55,374 bases of DNA from Pseudolactococcus raffinolactis NBRC 100932 (GTDB taxonomy: Bacteria > Bacillota > Bacilli > Lactobacillales > Streptococcaceae). The notes beneath the pieces were generated by a model. It worked only from the letters and a program-made list of their open reading frames with translations. It had not been told where the DNA came from and searched no databases. The stretch's first letter is position 1, and the number at the start of each line of letters is the position of its first letter. Positions 43,223 through 51,760 of the stretch are shown in pieces. The translations under genes and the position numbers were made by a program. The stretch is taken from contig NZ_BCVN01000010.1 of the NCBI RefSeq assembly GCF_001591765.1, forward strand, positions 1 to 55,374, read 5' to 3'.

Positions 43223-45477
43223 CCATTACTATCTCTTTCATAGTCTTCACTGTTATCTATCCATTTTTTTACAGTCTCTTTGTTAGGCTGCCCTTCAATT
43301 CCTTCAGCTAATTTACCAATGAGTACTTTACCTTCTTCGTCCATTAGAAAGTCAAATGCCATGTCTAATTTTTCTTTATTAGCAGCAGCTCGTGCAGCTT
43401 TTTTGTCCTCTGATGAGTTCGCTTCGCTACCTTTTCTAGCTCCACGCTTGTAAGGTGGCTCACTACCAACTGGCTCAAGGTCTTTCAGTACTCCAGCATC
43501 ATCTGAATAATGTAGCGGATAATTAAACCAAAGATTTACAGAATCGAATTTCGGAAACTCTCGGAGTGTTCCTTCAAGCCGCCATGCGGTCATAAGGTCA
43601 ACACGCTTGCTAAGTTGTCCTAACTCAAATCCTGCGATATGTTCAGCACGTTCAGTACCTAGTGCTGCTGTCAGATGCTTGCGCATTTCAGCAGCTGATA
43701 ATAAATCATCTTGGCCAATTTCAGGAAAGTAAGCAGGTTTTTCATCACGGATAATATCGGCATAGAATTTAGATATAGCTCTATTTTTCTGCTGATCACG
43801 TAATGACTTAGTGACGTCTAACTCTATCAGGTCTAGGATTGCATCAGGGTCACGTGCAAACACACCAGAACCACTTGAGCGGTCCATTGATGACTTACCA
43901 CCCTGTGCACCTTTCGAGTGGTGATGACAGTAGATAACTGACGTGCCTAATTCCATGGCTACCTTATCGAAGTTATTCGTAAACTTAGCCATCTGCTCCG
44001 CATCATTTTCTGAACCTGTCAATACTTTATAGATAGGGTCAATGATGACGGCATCGAACTTCTCTTTTTGAGCACGTCTGATCAGTTTAGGCGTTAGCTT
44101 ATCCATTGGGATAGAGTGACCACGCATGTTCCAAATGCTGATATTTTCAAGATGTTTAGGCGGTATTCCCATTGACTGATAGATATCCTTAAACCGTTTA
44201 TATGCTGACGGTCGGTCCAACTCCATGTTGAGATAGAGGACTTTACCCATTTCACAGTTGAAACCAAACCATGGAATGCCCTCAGCTATTGAGATTGTCA
44301 TTTCCATAAGTGCAAATGACTTACCAGCCTTAGATGGTCCAGCAATTAACATCTTATGCCCACGTCTGAGAACTCCATCAATCAAGACAGGTGCAAGCGG
44401 TGGGTCTTCCTGGAACATCTCGGCCAAGCTCTCAAACTCTGGCAAATCATCGTTCAAGTCCTCAATCCAAGTCTGCCATTCTTCCCATGAAGCTTTACCG
44501 ATATTAGTATCTATCAGAAACTGCTTATGGTCGCCACGGACAACCCCAGGCATGCGAGACAATCGTGAAGGATTCTTGTTCTGGCCATCTACTTGTAGAC
44601 CATTCTTATTACAGATTTTATAGAGGTACTCAACACGTTTTCTGTATTCTTGATAATCGTTAGCATCTACTTTGACAATTGCATGAACTGACTTACTGCC
44701 AGAATAGACAAGCGCTGCGATTGGTAATTCTAGCTCACGCATGACTGCATTCTGTTTGGCAATAGATAAGTTGTCAGATTCTACTAGAGCATACTTGAAT
44801 TCTTTAACATTATCATTTTTGACACCTTTGCCGTCTAACGGATTGAAACGAATCCATGCCCCAGCTTCTTGGTTATAATCTCCTACAACCCAACCGATAT
44901 CCTTACTTTCTGAATACTTATCAAGCTCATTAAGAAGTTGTTCGGCTGTTTTTGAGTAGATACCTGACCCGCTAACAGAAAATTTACCATCTTCTTTTTG
45001 CCAACTATCAACAACATAACTGACATAGTCGTCATTTGCAAAAAGTGTTTTGATGTATGTTTTTAGCTGTGTTACAGGATTCCAATTGTTATCAGGCTCA
45101 TGGATTTCTTTACCTTCAACCCACGATTTATCAACAATTTTATAATTCCCTGTACTTTCATAACTTATTTCATCATCCCAACCGAATGTTTGCATACCAT
45201 CGCCATCATATTGACGAGGTATCCACCCATTTTCTTTAGCCTTCATTGTGATGAAAGCACCAGTGACAGGAGTATCTTTACTATGGCCAAGTGACTCCCA
45301 TTTACTTTCCATTTCTCGTGAATTGTATCTACTATCTTGTTGTGACCATGTGTCCCACACGTCGAATCCATAGCCTTCCTGTTTTAAGGCCATACCCACC
45401 GACACCCAATCAAGATAATCTAACTGTGTCGGTGGTATATATTCGAGTAGTGGGATTAAGTCAAATTTATCATCCAT
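43186..45477 (-). CDS. Phage primase-helicase (PriCT/AEP-like plus RepA-like ATPase)
   Basis: A 763-residue replication protein. The N terminus (residues 20-90; LDWVSVGMALKQEG, ESKWESLG) is PriCT_2-like. Residues about 180-335 look like an archaeo-eukaryotic primase or RepB-type domain (YSGSKSVHAIVKVD and PSRLSRMPG). A RecA/RepA-like helicase follows with Walker A AGPSKAGKS (about residue 380) and Walker B-like FDAVIIDPIYK. The C terminus is a winged-helix-like tail. It contains the peptide TFGWDDEIS (97-105), shared with the DUF669 protein. It follows the DEAD helicase by five bases. Confidence 0.87.
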   Translation of the reverse strand: MDDKFDLIPLLEYIPPTQLDYLDWVSVGMALKQEGYGFDVWDTWSQQDSRYNSREMESKWESLGHSKDTPVTGAFITMKAKENGWIPRQYDGDGMQTFGWDDEISYESTGNYKIVDKSWVEGKEIHEPDNNWNPVTQLKTYIKTLFANDDYVSYVVDSWQKEDGKFSVSGSGIYSKTAEQLLNELDKYSESKDIGWVVGDYNQEAGAWIRFNPLDGKGVKNDNVKEFKYALVESDNLSIAKQNAVMRELELPIAALVYSGSKSVHAIVKVDANDYQEYRKRVEYLYKICNKNGLQVDGQNKNPSRLSRMPGVVRGDHKQFLIDTNIGKASWEEWQTWIEDLNDDLPEFESLAEMFQEDPPLAPVLIDGVLRRGHKMLIAGPSKAGKSFALMEMTISIAEGIPWFGFNCEMGKVLYLNMELDRPSAYKRFKDIYQSMGIPPKHLENISIWNMRGHSIPMDKLTPKLIRRAQKEKFDAVIIDPIYKVLTGSENDAEQMAKFTNNFDKVAMELGTSVIYCHHHSKGAQGGKSSMDRSSGSGVFARDPDAILDLIELDVTKSLRDQQKNRAISKFYADIIRDEKPAYFPEIGQDDLLSAAEMRKHLTAALGTERAEHIAGFELGQLSKRVDLMTAWRLEGTLREFPKFDSVNLWFNYPLHYSDDAGVLKDLEPVGSEPPYKRGARKGSEANSSEDKKAARAAANKEKLDMAFDFLMDEEGKVLIGKLAEGIEGQPNKETVKKWIDNSEDYERDSNGWVKKPETDKEN

Positions 45478-45482
45478 TATTT

Positions 45483-47078
45483 TTATGTTCCTTTATATTC
45501 ACTAGGTACAATATCAGCAGGGATCCGCCAGCCATTCCCAGCAATCCTGTCAATTAACTTTCTAGCACTATCAAAATTCCAAGTCCCGACATGCTGGAAA
45601 CCTCGACTTTCTAAAAATCGTATCTGTTTGGGTGTTGTAAGACCAGCCATTTTGCGCTTATTCAGCTTATCAAGCAGCACAGTAGCCTTGCCAGCATTTT
45701 CAATTTCCTCAGGGAAGATTCCAAATTTTTCAAGTGCGGCAACTTGTTTATCTGAAGCTGGTGCCATTTCCCATCCAAATGAAGGTGCATAGTTCATCAG
45801 GTCCTCGGATTGGATAGACATCTCGAATTGCAACGGATCAACAAGTTTACGCTTGCGTTTCTTCATCTCTGCCAATTTCTCAGCAAGTGAATTCTCACGA
45901 TCCTGAACGACTTCACTTTCTGCAACTTCTGCAATTTCTTCTAAATCAAATAACGCTGGCTGTTCTTCTTCGTCAAGTTCGGCCATTTTCTCAGTCATTT
46001 TGGCTGCAATCTCATCATCTTTAGCAATCAGATTGGCTGGATGGACTAGCTCGTGACGTTCTGTATGCCAAAGAAAATCTAAAATTAAACAATCTTCTTT
46101 TCCTTCAGCAAGTCTCAGCCCACGTCCAATACACTGCACATAGAGCGGTCGTGACTTAGTAGGTCTCAGCATGATCACACAGTCGACTTCTGGCGAGTCC
46201 CAGCCCTCAGTTAGTAGCATCGAATTACACAGTACGTTGTACTTGCCTGCGTCAAAGTCTGCTAGTATCTCAGCACGGTCTTTTGATTCTCCGTTGACCT
46301 CAGCTGCTTTAAAACCTTTTTCGTTCAGAATATCACGGAATTTCTTAGACGTTGCGACTAGTGGCAAGAATATGACTGTCTTGCGGTCGCTGCAGTATTT
46401 AATCATCTCATCAGCAATCTGATACAAATATGGGTCTAGTGCGCTACCAACATCACTAGCCTTGAAATCACCAGCAGTCATTGCAACGCCTGACAAGTCG
46501 ATTTTCAAAGGGATTGTCAATGCCTTCATTGGTGACAAATAACCATTCCTTATGGCATCTGGTAGAGAATACTCATAGGCCAATGAGTCAAAATACTGAC
46601 CTAGATTTTTCTTATCTGTCCTATCTGCGGTAGCTGTAACACCTAAGACTTTAGCGCTACTAAAGTAGTCAAGTACTGATTGATAGCTACTGGCCATGAT
46701 GTGATGGGCCTCGTCCACTATGATTGTGTCATAATGGTCACGTTTAAAACGCTTCAAACGTTTCTCACGCATGAGTGTTTGGACACTACCGACGGTCACA
46801 CGATAGAAAGAATTTTCTGCGGTATCGTCTGCTTTCTCTACTGCAGTTTTCAATCCTGTTACTTTGAAAAGTTTGTCTGCAGCTTGATCAAGCAATTCAC
46901 CACGATGTGCCATGATTAGCACACGCTCGCCTTTGCTAACAAGTGCCTTAGTTAGGTCTGAAAATGTTACAGTCTTACCTAGGCCAGTAGGTAGTACCAG
47001 CAACGTTTTATTATTGCCATTTTCCCATTCTTCTTGAATATGCTTGTTAGCCTCAATCTGATAAGGACGTAGCTCCAT
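45483..47078 (-). CDS. DEAD/DEAH-box helicase (SF2)
   Basis: A 531-residue SF2 helicase of the ResIII type. Motif I is LPTGLGKT, motif II DEAHH, motif III VTATADR and motif VI QCIGRGLR. It probably unwinds DNA in phage replication or recombination. Two C-terminal coiled or SAP-like segments (about 385-520) follow the helicase core. The ATG at 47078 has GAGGAGG and overlaps the upstream small gene. Confidence 0.92.
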   Translation of the reverse strand: MELRPYQIEANKHIQEEWENGNNKTLLVLPTGLGKTVTFSDLTKALVSKGERVLIMAHRGELLDQAADKLFKVTGLKTAVEKADDTAENSFYRVTVGSVQTLMREKRLKRFKRDHYDTIIVDEAHHIMASSYQSVLDYFSSAKVLGVTATADRTDKKNLGQYFDSLAYEYSLPDAIRNGYLSPMKALTIPLKIDLSGVAMTAGDFKASDVGSALDPYLYQIADEMIKYCSDRKTVIFLPLVATSKKFRDILNEKGFKAAEVNGESKDRAEILADFDAGKYNVLCNSMLLTEGWDSPEVDCVIMLRPTKSRPLYVQCIGRGLRLAEGKEDCLILDFLWHTERHELVHPANLIAKDDEIAAKMTEKMAELDEEEQPALFDLEEIAEVAESEVVQDRENSLAEKLAEMKKRKRKLVDPLQFEMSIQSEDLMNYAPSFGWEMAPASDKQVAALEKFGIFPEEIENAGKATVLLDKLNKRKMAGLTTPKQIRFLESRGFQHVGTWNFDSARKLIDRIAGNGWRIPADIVPSEYKGT

Positions 47079-47313
47079 CTTCTACCTCCTCTAGTTCTAA
47101 AGACATTTGTGGATCAGCTTCTTTTTCTAATTCATAAGCCTTTGCTTCAGCAGCATTATAGTCTTCATCAAAATCAAACTTGACTGTGACCATGTAATCT
47201 TTTTCTTTGTATGAAAAATCCTGACCAATACTTACAAGCCATTTTGAAAATTCCTTGACAGCTTCAGATGATTGAAACTTAAATTTTCCAGTAAGATTTT
47301 TTTCAGCAAGCAT
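47053..47313 (-). CDS. Small acidic phage protein (86 residues)
   Basis: A protein with alpha-beta character (begins MLAEKNLTGKFKFQSSEAVKEF) and a strongly acidic tail (EKEADPQMSLELEEVEDG). It lies between the DUF669 and helicase genes and overlaps the latter. Function unknown; the tail could mimic DNA or bind a partner. Confidence 0.6.
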   Translation of the reverse strand: MLAEKNLTGKFKFQSSEAVKEFSKWLVSIGQDFSYKEKDYMVTVKFDFDEDYNAAEAKAYELEKEADPQMSLELEEVEDGATSLSD

Positions 47314-47318
47314 AATTA

Positions 47319-47918
47319 TTACCCTCCGAAGTTATAGCCACCAGTTGGCGGTGTTTGTGGTTGTTGAGGAGTTGCACCAGGGAAAGGCGTAACTGGTGGT
47401 TGTTGATTTACCTGCGGTTGTGGTGGTGGTGTTTGTTGGTAATTTTGTTGAGGTGCTTGATATGCTGGGGACGCTGCTTGTTGTGTAGGTTCGTTGAAAG
47501 TCTTCACACGATTGTTTTTGCCAGGGTTTCCATCCCTATCTGTATAGTTGTTAATTTCAAGCTCAGCTATTCCTTTGGCACCCAATACTGCTTGCCAATT
47601 TGGACGGAGTGGTTCCCCTTTTTTCTTTTGACCAATTGAAATGAAGAACTGAGAGATTCTCCATTCTCCCTTGCCATACAGATATAAGTTTTCCTTAACT
47701 GTTGACTTTTCACCTGTAGAAGCATTAATGAATTCCAATGATAAAATAGCCATATTAGTTCCCGTAGGTACTTTTGCTTGATAATTAGGTTTTGGCTGAT
47801 AAGTACTGCGTTCAAAATTCACAACTGTGAAAGGGTACGTACCCGCATCAAATAATGCAAAAGGGGTTCCCTCATTTGAAATTTCGTCATCCCAACCAAA
47901 TGTTTTCATATCTTCCAT
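47319..47918 (-). CDS. DUF669 family protein (possible ssDNA-binding)
   Basis: A 199-residue phage protein of the DUF669 type, which lies next to recombinases and helicases and may bind ssDNA. Residues 1-140 contain the folded domain. The C terminus (about 145-199) is a proline/glutamine-rich, disordered tail ending YNFGG, reminiscent of an SSB tail. The N terminus MEDMKTFGWDDEIS shares a nine-residue peptide with the primase-helicase. It sits between the Sak4-like ATPase and the helicase. Confidence 0.8.
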   Translation of the reverse strand: MEDMKTFGWDDEISNEGTPFALFDAGTYPFTVVNFERSTYQPKPNYQAKVPTGTNMAILSLEFINASTGEKSTVKENLYLYGKGEWRISQFFISIGQKKKGEPLRPNWQAVLGAKGIAELEINNYTDRDGNPGKNNRVKTFNEPTQQAASPAYQAPQQNYQQTPPPQPQVNQQPPVTPFPGATPQQPQTPPTGGYNFGG

Positions 47919-47936
47919 TTTTCTATTCTCCTTTTT

Positions 47937-49019
47937 CTAAAAGCCTCTTTTGGCTGTAATTTGGGCAATAATATTCGCCCATTGTGCAACAAGTCCACCT
48001 TGTACTAAATCAGATGGATAATCTTTGACTGATACCTCTGCAGGCATAAACCCTTTTTCAACGACAACTGCCTTGACTTCATCTTCTGTCACGCCATTTG
48101 CGGTCATAAGCTGTGCAAGTTGTGGATCAATACCTGGATCAAGCACAATTGGATCACGAGAAAATTGATTTTGGTTAGCAGATGTATCGGCTACCTCCCC
48201 GCCTCCAGGAGTCCAAGCACCAGGAGTCGGAATTAATTCAACTTGCTCTGGCTGTGTTTCAACGACAGGTGCTTCTTGTGGCTCAGGCTCTTGTACTGGT
48301 GTATGAGTCTCGTTGAAAATATGCGCAATAGTGCCAAACTCAAATGGTAACTTGTCAGGTAGGCCATGTCGATTTTTAGCATCCCACCCTGGATAATGTG
48401 TCGCATACATAACCCTATGACCACCAGTTGCCTTTTTGGATTTGGTTTTTTCGTCAGTCAGAACTGTCATTTCATAGTTAGCGAATAGCACCATGTCAGC
48501 CCATTCTTTAACGATAGCCCCAGTTTTATCTTCCATTTTGAGTTGATACCGATCAAATGCTCCCATCTGATCAGGCTCTTCTTTCTTCTTCAATTTTGCA
48601 TGGGCAGTAAGCACTACATTAATGCCAAGCTCTACTAAGTCAGATAATTTGTTGATAAGTAATCCAAACTCTTTTTCTAAGGCGATGTATTTAGCACCGT
48701 AATCATTATTACTATCAGTCCATTTACCAAGAACTGCTAAGTACTCCTTACAAATTCGTTCAGCCCAGTCTGCACTATCAATAATAAGCGTGCTACAAAT
48801 TCGACTTTGCTTAACGTAGTTCACTTCATCTAGTAACATTTGCCAGCTATTCGGATTATCAAGACGTTGGATGTTCATATTGGATGTAGACCCTTCCGTG
48901 TCTATAAAGACAGGGTTAGGGAACTGTGATGCGAATGTTGACTTACCAATACCCTCCACACCATACAACACAACTTTTTGAGCGGTAGCAGTTGGACCAC
49001 TTGTGATATTAAATGTCAT
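47937..49019 (-). CDS. Sak4/RecA-like recombination ATPase
   Basis: A 360-residue AAA/RecA-core protein. Walker A is YGVEGIGKST (about residues 19-28), Walker B TLIIDSADW (about 77-85) and a motif-3-like VVLTAHAK (about 135-142) follows. The group (phage nucleotide-binding or Sak4) acts in single-strand annealing with an SSB-like partner, here probably the DUF669 product. Residues about 240-290 form a Pro/Glu-rich linker before a small C-terminal domain. GGAG precedes the ATG. Confidence 0.83.
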   Translation of the reverse strand: MTFNITSGPTATAQKVVLYGVEGIGKSTFASQFPNPVFIDTEGSTSNMNIQRLDNPNSWQMLLDEVNYVKQSRICSTLIIDSADWAERICKEYLAVLGKWTDSNNDYGAKYIALEKEFGLLINKLSDLVELGINVVLTAHAKLKKKEEPDQMGAFDRYQLKMEDKTGAIVKEWADMVLFANYEMTVLTDEKTKSKKATGGHRVMYATHYPGWDAKNRHGLPDKLPFEFGTIAHIFNETHTPVQEPEPQEAPVVETQPEQVELIPTPGAWTPGGGEVADTSANQNQFSRDPIVLDPGIDPQLAQLMTANGVTEDEVKAVVVEKGFMPAEVSVKDYPSDLVQGGLVAQWANIIAQITAKRGF

Positions 49020-49031
49020 TTAATTTCTCCT

Positions 49032-50288
49032 TTAAAATTGATATTTAGGTGCTTCTACTGCTACTTGAGGCACTTCTTCGCTATAACCATCAGTAATGAT
49101 AATGGAGCACTCATCACCAGTTGAGACACGAGTGGCGATAATTTGTAGTTGTTCTGTCTCAGCCCATTGACCAAACTCGGTTAATGTTTCAAGGTCGAAC
49201 TGTTCAAGTTTATCTACCAATATAAAGCCACATTCAGGATTGAGCTTGCGGACAATTGCAGTCGATACTTTCAACTGTTCAGCGCCTGACATGTTATCCC
49301 ATTTTTGACCATTATAAAGCAGCTCACCTTCAGCAACGGATAGACCAGGCAGTGGCAAGTCAGCGTTATCAAGCAGCTTAGTTTTTTCAAGCCTGATATC
49401 CTCAATCTCAGATGTCAGACCATCATACTGGTCTTTGTAATTTTGAGCATCTTCATTGGCCTTATCTTTATCAAGGTTGGCCCTAACTTTAAGATTAATC
49501 TGTTCGACTTGTGCAATATTTTGTTCAAGCTGCTCAGTTGATTCATCAATCAAGTCCATTGCAGATTTTTCAGCAATTGCTAACTTAGTTTCAATGTCAG
49601 CACGTTCAGCAATCAATCTATCAATTTCTGTATCAAGATTATCTTTTAACTGCGCTAACTGGTCACGTTGTGATCTCAGACGAGCATTTTCACCATTCTT
49701 GGCCAAGATTGACTGCTGTTGTGTGATAAGCTCAGACACACTCACAAGCTCTTTAGGTGCATCAGGATAATAGACCTGTTCGGCAGCAAACTTTTTCTTC
49801 TGGTCAGCAATCTGACCAATCGTAGTTCGCTGGTTATACTTTTCATTTTCTTGTTGTTCAAGCACGGCCAACTGCTCGCCGACTCCGATGATTTGAAGCA
49901 ACGTTTTAGCCTTTTCTGAGTTATTGGCCTCAATGAATTTAGGCAAGTTGATTGAAAACTCCTCAACGAATGAATTAAGTAGCTGCTGACCTGCTTTGTT
50001 CCCGCTTGGGTCAATTACCTTCAGATCACTATTCTTGCCGTCACGACGTATCTCTAGGCCATTGTCAAGGACAATATGCAGATTAGGTGGCAATACACTG
50101 CCCTCACGTTGTGCCTGACTAGGCTTGTATTTATTTCCGCCTAACGCCCAAGCGATCGAGTCCAAGATTGAAGTCTTTCCTTGACCATTACGACCTCCGA
50201 TTATCGTCAAGCCGTTCGCTGTCGGTTCGAGTTGGACAGCTTTGACACGCTTGACATTTTCTATTTCTAGTTTGTTAATTTTTACCAT
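49032..50288 (-). CDS. SMC/Rad50-like AAA ATPase
   Basis: A 418-residue ABC-type ATPase: INKLEIENVKRVKAVQL at the N terminus, Walker A GGRNGQGKTSIL, a coiled coil (about 150-320) and a signature-like MSGAEQLKVSTAI before Walker B CGFILVDKLEQFD. It likely partners the Sak4-like and nuclease functions in phage recombination. ATG 50288 was chosen (AAAGG eight bases upstream); the long N-terminal extension is unlike the family. A plus-strand gene starts 33 bp away. Confidence 0.87.
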   Translation of the reverse strand: MVKINKLEIENVKRVKAVQLEPTANGLTIIGGRNGQGKTSILDSIAWALGGNKYKPSQAQREGSVLPPNLHIVLDNGLEIRRDGKNSDLKVIDPSGNKAGQQLLNSFVEEFSINLPKFIEANNSEKAKTLLQIIGVGEQLAVLEQQENEKYNQRTTIGQIADQKKKFAAEQVYYPDAPKELVSVSELITQQQSILAKNGENARLRSQRDQLAQLKDNLDTEIDRLIAERADIETKLAIAEKSAMDLIDESTEQLEQNIAQVEQINLKVRANLDKDKANEDAQNYKDQYDGLTSEIEDIRLEKTKLLDNADLPLPGLSVAEGELLYNGQKWDNMSGAEQLKVSTAIVRKLNPECGFILVDKLEQFDLETLTEFGQWAETEQLQIIATRVSTGDECSIIITDGYSEEVPQVAVEAPKYQF

Positions 50289-50308
50289 GTTTTGTACCTT
50301 TCTTTTGG

Positions 50309-50314
50309 TATAAT
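50309..50314 (+). promoter_or_regulatory. Extended -10 for the plus-strand gene at 50321
   Basis: TTTTGGTATAAT is followed by six bases and then ATG, so transcription would begin at the start codon. No Shine-Dalgarno sequence is present. Similar bases are found at 51325-51335. Confidence 0.55.
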
Positions 50315-50320
50315 TTGAAT

Positions 50321-50680
50321 ATGAATAATAAAAAATTAAAAGTTGAATTAGCAAAATTGATTGATGAAATTGATGATTGGGAAGCAGAGATGGAATTAAG
50401 TGGTGGATCATTTATTCCAGCTTATGTTTACCTTAGTGTTTCTTACCCGGTATTAAAAGAACTCCGAGCTAAAGGTTTAGTAACTTTTAATATGGAGTAC
50501 TTAAATACTGGTGGAGCAATAGATTATGTCTCTGTTACTCCAAAAGGTTATACTTACATAGAAGATGAAAAAAGTGAGCGAAATAAATGGTTAATTCGAA
50601 CAGTCATCATTGGAGCAGCTTCATCATTCATCACATCAGTTATTACCTCTTTAACAATAAACCTATTATTACTGCGATAA
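50321..50680 (+). CDS. Tail-anchored membrane protein, plus strand
   Basis: A 119-residue protein (begins MNNKKLKVEL). It has an acidic helical N-terminal region, a winged-helix-like middle (YPVLKELRAKGLVTFNMEY, then VTPKGYTYIE) and a single C-terminal hydrophobic segment (about 96-118, ending LLLLR). The fold resembles small DNA-binding or YjcQ-like phage proteins with a membrane anchor; the identity is uncertain. It lies alone on the plus strand within the leftward early operon, is predicted leaderless, and overlaps a convergent gene at its 3' end (50643-50680). Confidence 0.65.
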   Translation: MNNKKLKVELAKLIDEIDDWEAEMELSGGSFIPAYVYLSVSYPVLKELRAKGLVTFNMEYLNTGGAIDYVSVTPKGYTYIEDEKSERNKWLIRTVIIGAASSFITSVITSLTINLLLLR

Positions 50681-50843
50681 GTAAACATATGAATGCTGAA
50701 GAGCAAAGAACTAAAAGTAATCTTAAAACTGCCACATCATCTCTAAGCATTTCGTTTTCAATTTTTAGAGATGTATTTCTTTTTCGAATATGATAATTGA
50801 TAAATTTTAAATTGTTTAACTTTTCCTCTTTGTCAATTTTCAC
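50643..50843 (-). CDS. Small membrane protein with coiled coil
   Basis: A 66-residue protein with a charged helical N terminus and one hydrophobic segment (LLLVLCSSAFICLLIAVIIG, residues 43-62). The start is a GTG at 50843 directly after the upstream TGA, with GGGGG six bases before. It faces and overlaps the 3' end of the plus-strand membrane gene. Unknown function. Confidence 0.6.
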   Translation of the reverse strand: MKIDKEEKLNNLKFINYHIRKRNTSLKIENEMLRDDVAVLRLLLVLCSSAFICLLIAVIIGLLLKR

Positions 50844-51065
50844 TCAATACCCCCAAACCCGTGTAGCGGTCTCAAACATCTCGTATCGTGCTAATTTCGC
50901 TTTAAGCCGTTCATTTTCAGCTTCAAGTTGACCACAGTACAAATCTAGATCTCTGAAAGCTACTCTCATTTGCTTAGCCTCAACTTGTAGACGTTTGATT
51001 TCACGGCTCTGACCTTCGTTATTTGCCAACAACAAAGCATGTTGGCTTACTTCAAATTGTGTCAT
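50844..51065 (-). CDS. Coiled-coil small phage protein
   Basis: A 73-residue, mostly helical protein with heptad-like regions (EIKRLQVEAKQMRVAFRDL and LEAENERLKAKLARYE). Such early proteins are common in lactococcal phages. AAGGAAT before the ATG. Function unknown. Confidence 0.6.
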   Translation of the reverse strand: MTQFEVSQHALLLANNEGQSREIKRLQVEAKQMRVAFRDLDLYCGQLEAENERLKAKLARYEMFETATRVWGY

Positions 51066-51076
51066 TTGATTCCTTT

Positions 51077-51310
51077 CTAGTAATCAACCCAGAACATATT
51101 TTTTTCTGCTTCTGCACTTATCCATGCGCTATAAATTTTCCGGTTGATATAAACTTCTTGGCGATTGACTTTAGCATATCCATTCTTAAATTCAGAATCT
51201 CCAGCGGTCATGGCTTTCATTCTAGTCTGATAGGCTGTTTCACCAAGGTCAAATTCTTCTTTGAATTTCTTTTTAGATATCCAATTTCCATCAGATAAAT
51301 CAAGTGCCAT
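51077..51310 (-). CDS. Small early phage protein, possible DNA-binding
   Basis: A 77-residue protein; LSDGNWISKKKFKEEFDLGE followed by TAYQTRMKAM resembles an excisionase or MerR-type recognition helix. A DNA-binding role is inference. AGGAT lies before the ATG. Confidence 0.55.
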   Translation of the reverse strand: MALDLSDGNWISKKKFKEEFDLGETAYQTRMKAMTAGDSEFKNGYAKVNRQEVYINRKIYSAWISAEAEKNMFWVDY

Positions 51311-51329
51311 ATAATCCTACTTTCTGTGG

Positions 51330-51381
51330 TATAATTTGTGTATATTAGTTTTTAGTGAGCGCTTTCCAGAGCGCTTTTTTG
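51330..51381 (+). ncRNA. Possible ~40-nt plus-strand transcript
   Basis: An extended -10 (TGGTATAAT, -10 at 51330-51335) predicts a start at about 51342. A hairpin (AGCGCT...AGCGCT, 51358-51375) with a T run ends at about 51380. No start codon lies within. Alternatively the hairpin only terminates readthrough past the HTH gene. Confidence 0.35.
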
Positions 51382-51382
51382 T

Positions 51383-51568
51383 TTACCTGAATTCATCTAA
51401 GCTGATATCAAGTGCATCAGCTATCTTGACCATCGAACCAAATGAAAGCTCTTTAGATAATCCATTTCTCAATTTTGAGAAACTCTGTTCGCTTATACCA
51501 GTTAACTTTGATAGCTGATAAGTTGTAATTTGCTTTTCATCTAGCATTTTTTTTATTTTATTCCACAT
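51383..51568 (-). CDS. XRE-family HTH regulator (Cro-like)
   Basis: A 61-residue single-domain HTH_3 protein (YQLSKLTGISEQSFSKLRNGL; SFGSMVKIADALDISLDEF). A Cro-size repressor at the start of the leftward early operon. Its start lies beside three inverted repeats (51585-51642) that are likely operators. GGGAG is close to the ATG. Whether it acts as Cro or as an extra regulator is unclear, since a second candidate lies at 52256-52447. Confidence 0.85.
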   Translation of the reverse strand: MWNKIKKMLDEKQITTYQLSKLTGISEQSFSKLRNGLSKELSFGSMVKIADALDISLDEFR

Positions 51569-51584
51569 ATCTCCCCCCCAAATA

Positions 51585-51642
51585 CACTATATATAGTGCC
51601 TAATGTGTATTTTTTTACACAAAATCACAATATATTGTGATT
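51585..51642. promoter_or_regulatory. Operator cluster with three inverted repeats
   Basis: CACTATATATAGTG (51585-51598), TGTGTA-6-TACACA (51604-51621) and the perfect 20-bp AATCACAATATATTGTGATT (51623-51642) lie between the HTH gene and the divergent DUF3892 promoter. Confidence 0.75.
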
Positions 51643-51648
51643 AAATCC

Positions 51649-51677
51649 TTGACTACTCACTACATGTTGAGTATAAT
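51649..51677 (+). promoter_or_regulatory. Promoter of the DUF3892 gene
   Basis: TTGACT (51649-51654) and TATAAT (51672-51677), 17 bp apart. The predicted 5' leader contains a 9-bp hairpin ATTGATAAA/TTTATCAAT (51693-51727) with TCCTCC in its loop. Confidence 0.85.
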
Positions 51678-51760
51678 TAAGCTATCGCTAGCATTGATAA
51701 ATGGTCCTCCAAAGTTTGTTTATCAATCTATTGAAATACTACAGAAAGGAGTTAACTTAG

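Noticed and set aside
49719-50014. Overlapping ORFs in the SMC-like gene
   Set aside because: Shadows of the coiled-coil coding sequence, without start signals.
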